Origin: Fennellomyces sp. T-0311
Lineage: Eukaryota; Mucoromycota; Mucoromycetes; Mucorales; Lichtheimiaceae
Length of the DNA: 64,000 bases
Direction of reading: 5' to 3'
NCBI GenBank assembly: GCA_025266875.1
Contig: JALLLT010000025.1
Span: 310,001-374,000, forward strand
Below the pieces are notes generated by a model. It did no database searches, was not told the DNA's origin, and saw only the letters and a program-made list of their open reading frames with translations. This document shows, in pieces, positions 60,102-64,000 of the stretch (position 1 is the first letter of the stretch; each line of letters starts with the position of its first letter). The position numbers were made by a program, and so were the translations under genes.

Positions 60102-62341
60102 AATTAGAAGAATAGAACAAAGAACAATTTTTTAGCAGAGGAAGACAAGGCGCGAGTAGCTGTGAGGGGAAGGGAAGATCGACAGGAAATACCTGGTCTT
60201 ATATACATATTCGCGAAATGCAAAAGGTTTATTTTTAAATGCCATGTCGGTTACACCGCGCATTGCCTCATGTGACACAAGTTGTGCCCCACAATGGAAC
60301 ATCGGTTCCTCCCCCTTCCCATTATTACTCCCCATTTGCCTATTCTGTCCGGAAAGCGCACCCCCATTATAAGGGAATATGAGCGCACAGAGGAAAAAAT
60401 ACGAGAGTGGAGAAAAAAGCGGAATGGCGTCAGCAAAGTGGAAAACGTAAAAATCCTCTCCGTGGTGACCCCATCCACTCACTTTCTAAAAATATAATTA
60501 TGATGCAAGGATCAACGAATGTCAACTATGTGCTTGTTACTGCGCTACGTGGACTTGGCATTGTCTGCTTCAGACACTGTTGCACCTTGTCAAACGTTGC
60601 ATGTGGCGGTTGCGAATCGCAATGACACCAGCCGCATTGCGGACCAGATTACGCAGGGCTTGGTACTTTCTGTCTTATTTTTGTTTCGCCAAGGCTTCCG
60701 AAGCTGCACTTTTAAGTTTAAGCGTTTTAGATGCACTGACCTGCAAAGTTAGAGCCTGCATTTTTTCAAGTCAATCCAAAAATACATTTTTTTGCTGCAC
60801 AATGATCTTTTTATATATTTAATTTTAGTCGATCCAGCGCTGCTCGCATATCGGCTCGGCGATTCAGACTTCCGGTGTGCATGACATTCTTTTTTTGATG
60901 TCGCATCGCTTTGCCATCACGGCAAGTGTATTCTAATCTGCGAGGTTAATCCCTTGCTTTTGATAGGAGGAGCCTTTCTTTATTCTTTATAAAGGAGGAC
61001 AAGGGGAAATGATTGTGTTATGACATTATTGCCACACCCTTTAACCCTGTTTAAACTCTATCGAGATTGACGATGATATGTTAAAAAAGAGTAGGCACGA
61101 AACAAGCCGAAATTGTTGTATGTGATAGTGAAACTCTGCCACTTTGATGATATCAGCTACGCACTTAACGCACATACTTAATGGAGATGTGCATGTAACA
61201 ACGCCTATAAGCAATAGTATGTATGCAAATTGATAAACATGGTATACCATCGACACTGGAATAATTGCAAGCAATTGTGTGTCACCCTCCCTCTTTTTTT
61301 TTTGCAATGGTATTTTTTTTACTGATCTTCTTCCTCCTGGATCAAATATAAAATTTAGAGTTCACAGACGTCTCCCAAGATCTTGCTTCCGAAAGAAAAG
61401 GTGAACTGTTGCCAAGAAAGACCATATCCATGCACAGCACAAATATTTATGACGACACGTTTTGATAAACCGGGAACCTGCAGGTAGAACCGGGAACTTG
61501 CAATGGTTCTTTTTAACCAAGTACTGCTGATCATCTCTGCTTTCTTACTCACCGTAACTCCTTGACGCCCGATAATAATTTACATGCAAATTGCCTTATA
61601 TGTTCACTTTTTTAGTCACATGAACTATGGTACCAAACTTACCATTGCAGTGGTTTCACATTTGGTTATTTTTGCATGTAGTTCTTTTTTTCTTGTTAAA
61701 TAAAAAAATGTCCACGTTTTCAATAATGGATAAACGGCTTCTTTTTCCACCCCTTGCATATTTCATCCAGCCGCTTTTTTTTTATTTCCTCCTTCTACTC
61801 GATATCTAAGACCAGAAACTAGGGACGAATTATAGTTTATAAAGGAGTTAAAAGCCTTATTTAGGATATGTCGCGCGATGGTAGACCGGATGCGCGCTCT
61901 CCTCAATCTTGATTAGCGACGTCATTTTACTTTCTTATTAGTATAGAATCGCACGTGGCCTAGAATATTCTGCCAGTTGTATAGCACTTTGGCTACGTTC
62001 AGCGCCATATAATAATAGTAGTTTAAAAAAGTTTCGATTGCGAGGCTTTGCTAAACCCTATACAGACATAACGTCATTCACCATGGTAAGTTACTTTATG
62101 TGGTAGTATTCCGAAGACACGTATCGATCAATGGCCCCGGTTTCTAGGTTATTACTCGTGCTCCATATTATCGGATAAATAATGCTGGAAAAGGTGGTTG
62201 CTCGTATCGTTATCATAATCCAATTTCTCAGCTGCAGGAATATGCGAGCCTCATGTAAAATACACTTGTGACTAGAGCTTTTTGGATAAATTAAAAAAAA
62301 GCACTTGCTACCAGCCAAAATACTTTTTTGCTTTTTCTCTG
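60102..62341. other. 2.2 kb gene-poor region
   Basis: This lies upstream of the Crz1-like gene. Plus frames at 60407-60822 overlap each other in different frames and lack any signature. Confidence 0.5.
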
Positions 62342-63496
62342 TTAAGAATCATAACGGTATGGTGTTGAAGGAGGAATTGAATAGGGTTGGCCCTGTGCAT
62401 GAGCCATAAGCCCAAGCCGATCTGACTGTGAGTACTCGGGGTGGCAGTACATATCTACATTCGGTAGTGTAGGCTGAGGGAGCTTTTCCCGATCCTTGGC
62501 AAAGCGTTTCCGAGCCTGTCTCCTAAGCAACTCTGCGATTCTAAACAAGTATTTTCAGTAATGCTGAATAATAGATTAGTCATCTTCCTCTAATACCTCT
62601 TGTCCACTTTGTGACAGCAATACTCTTTGAGGTTCCCTTGGATATGACATAATAATGGGATATAAAGGATTGCAGCAATGCATACCAGAATGAACGAAAT
62701 GGAAAATATTAGGATAGAAAATGCCATGGTCCCTGTCATAATTTGTTGCGCGATATCCTTGCCAAGCGCTTGGTTATCAAGCCTGACCGTGCCCTGTTCT
62801 ATCTGGATCCAGCGGGGAACTAGGGCAGCCAGCGTTACTATATTGATGACTTGACGTGGCGCCTCTGCCAGTAGCAGTCGCTTCCATCCTTTCAGGGTGA
62901 AAAACACGAAAAACGGAACTGGATCGAGCTGCTGATCGATTTTCCGAAACAAGCAGTAGTATTTGTAATTTCTGACGGAATAATAGCGGCTGGCGATGAT
63001 TGAGGTGAATGCATAGGAAATGTCTTTGGAAGCAATGATCTTGCGTGCTTTGAACATATCCCAACCGAGTAACAAGTATGAGACAATAATAGAGGCCAAA
63101 AAAATCCATTTGGAGGCTTCAGTGGGAATGACTGGCTTGGCATATAGCTGATTATCTAGCGCTAAGAGGGAAACTAAAATTACATGCATATGAGTACAAT
63201 AGCGTCGGATTTTTTTTAGAAAAAAAAAAGACTTTACTTGCAGTCCATAAATCGGCCAAGTACACTGCCGATGATTTGATAATGAGGATATAGACCCAGA
63301 GATAGCCAATACGTGCGAAACATGACCGACTATAGAATTCGTCTAAGTCCACAAAATCGAACTTGTGGTCTCGAACGACTTCTCGTTTCCATTTCGGGCC
63401 ATTTTGGTCACAGCAACACCAGCTCTGAAAGCAGAAGGAAAAATTGATCTCGTTAGTCCCTGAATTGCGAATCCACTGATCCCATTCACTTGCCAT
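62342..63496 (-). CDS. KCH/Prm6-type low-affinity K+ transporter
   Basis: Three exons (63496-63238, 63161-62597, 62540-62342) give about 340 residues. After a soluble N-terminus come DHKFDFVDLDEF and a first membrane segment YLWVYILIIKSSAVYLADLW. Further segments are WIFLASIIVSYLLLGWDMF, INIVTLAALVPRW and ILIFSISFILVCIAAILYIP. The D-F-x-D-L-D-x-F entry and the S-x-x-V-Y-x-A-D-x-x-T-A block match the fungal KCH family (yeast Kch1/Kch2-Prm6). That family promotes K+ influx and activates high-affinity calcium uptake during pheromone response. A basic cytosolic tail ends the protein. The family call is by pattern, and substrate is inferred. Confidence 0.78.
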
Positions 63497-64000
63497 GAGG
63501 AAATGGAGGAGTGTAGTCTGGTCAAAGGACGGTTGCGTAGGAGATAAAGGGGAAGGGGATGTTCGTTTTTTAACTTCTTTTGGATGAATGTATGTCAAGG
63601 AGAGAAAAAAATGCGCAATTGACGCCCACAAAACAAGGAGCTTATAGCGATAGACAGTCTGGAAAACAAACAGTCGGTTTCAGATCTCCTTTCTTTTTAT
63701 ACCGCAACTGTAAAAGACCGACTTTTCAAGTCGCCTTGCCAAATGCGTCAATGACACAATGCTAATTCAACACGGACCCGGTGGCTGATGCTCCAAAAGA
63801 ATCCAGAGAATCTGATCATACCAACCCAGTTTCTGAATGATCCGCCAATAGCTTGTGAATCGGTACATACACAGCAACTCAGTACATTGTGCCAAGCTTA
63901 TAGGCATGACTTGCGAGAAAAGTACCATCATTGCTGACATTCTTTCGATAGCTCTTCTGACCAACCCACTTTTTTCTTGATGCTTGGGTAAATCGATTTA
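63497..64000. other. Upstream region of KCH gene and window edge
   Basis: A TATAAAAAG on the minus strand near 63693-63701 may serve the KCH gene. A minus frame at 63767-63964 ends YWRIIQKLGWYDQILWILLE and might be the last exon of a gene outside the window. I cannot support it further. Confidence 0.3.

Overview
The window looks like nuclear DNA of an early-diverging filamentous fungus, most probably Mucoromycota (Mucorales-like). Genes are intron-dense, with about 50-65 bp GT-AG introns. A velvet protein, a Crz1-type zinc-finger protein, a Mediator subunit, mitochondrial bL31 and mitochondrial malonyl transferase all point to a fungus. AFG2B/SPATA5L1 (absent from baker's yeast) and a decayed Fanzor-like RuvC gene point to an early-diverging lineage. 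I assigned families by reading motifs; no database search was possible. Exon boundaries were placed by hand, and exon phases were checked for every multi-exon model.

Layout. 0-2.1 kb: a doubtful partial gene and a small cysteine-knot-like secreted peptide. 2.3-6.9 kb: a membrane-type unknown protein, a SEL1-repeat protein and a C1orf74-like protein. 6.9-13.4 kb: a gene desert. 13.4-23.3 kb: dienelactone hydrolase, SUMO E1 subunit UBA2, a peroxiredoxin-like protein, a secreted Kex2-type repeat protein, bL31m and mitochondrial malonyl-CoA:ACP transferase. 24.7-31 kb: a multi-span membrane protein, UV damage endonuclease and AFG2B; the last two end tail to tail. 32.4-36.3 kb: an orphan gene, then a repeat zone with a 0.8 kb inverted repeat, low-complexity tracts, minisatellites and a tandemly duplicated exon-intron unit. 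36.5-38.3 kb: MED7 and a duplicated-module zinc-finger protein. 38.8-42 kb: remnants of mobile-element genes, including the Fanzor-like pseudogene. 42.6-45 kb: RPF2 and a small GPI-type 8-cysteine protein. 47.1-47.9 kb: a disordered orphan protein. 49.7-52.2 kb: a 5'-truncated LINE copy with a target-site duplication. 55.9-64 kb: a velvet regulator, a TA-flanked MITE, a Crz1-like zinc-finger protein and a KCH-type K+ transporter.

How the genes relate. Most are dispersed housekeeping genes, with no sign of a biosynthetic cluster. UBA2 and MED7 act in nuclear regulation, RPF2 and AFG2B in 60S ribosome maturation, and bL31m and the malonyl transferase in mitochondria. The Crz1-like factor and the KCH transporter are neighbours and both families are tied to calcium signalling; this may be chance. 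The most unusual items are the Kex2-type repeat precursor, the knottin-like peptide, the two microexons in the UV endonuclease, the SEL1 gene with one repeat per exon, and the repeat and mobile-element zone at 33-42 kb.
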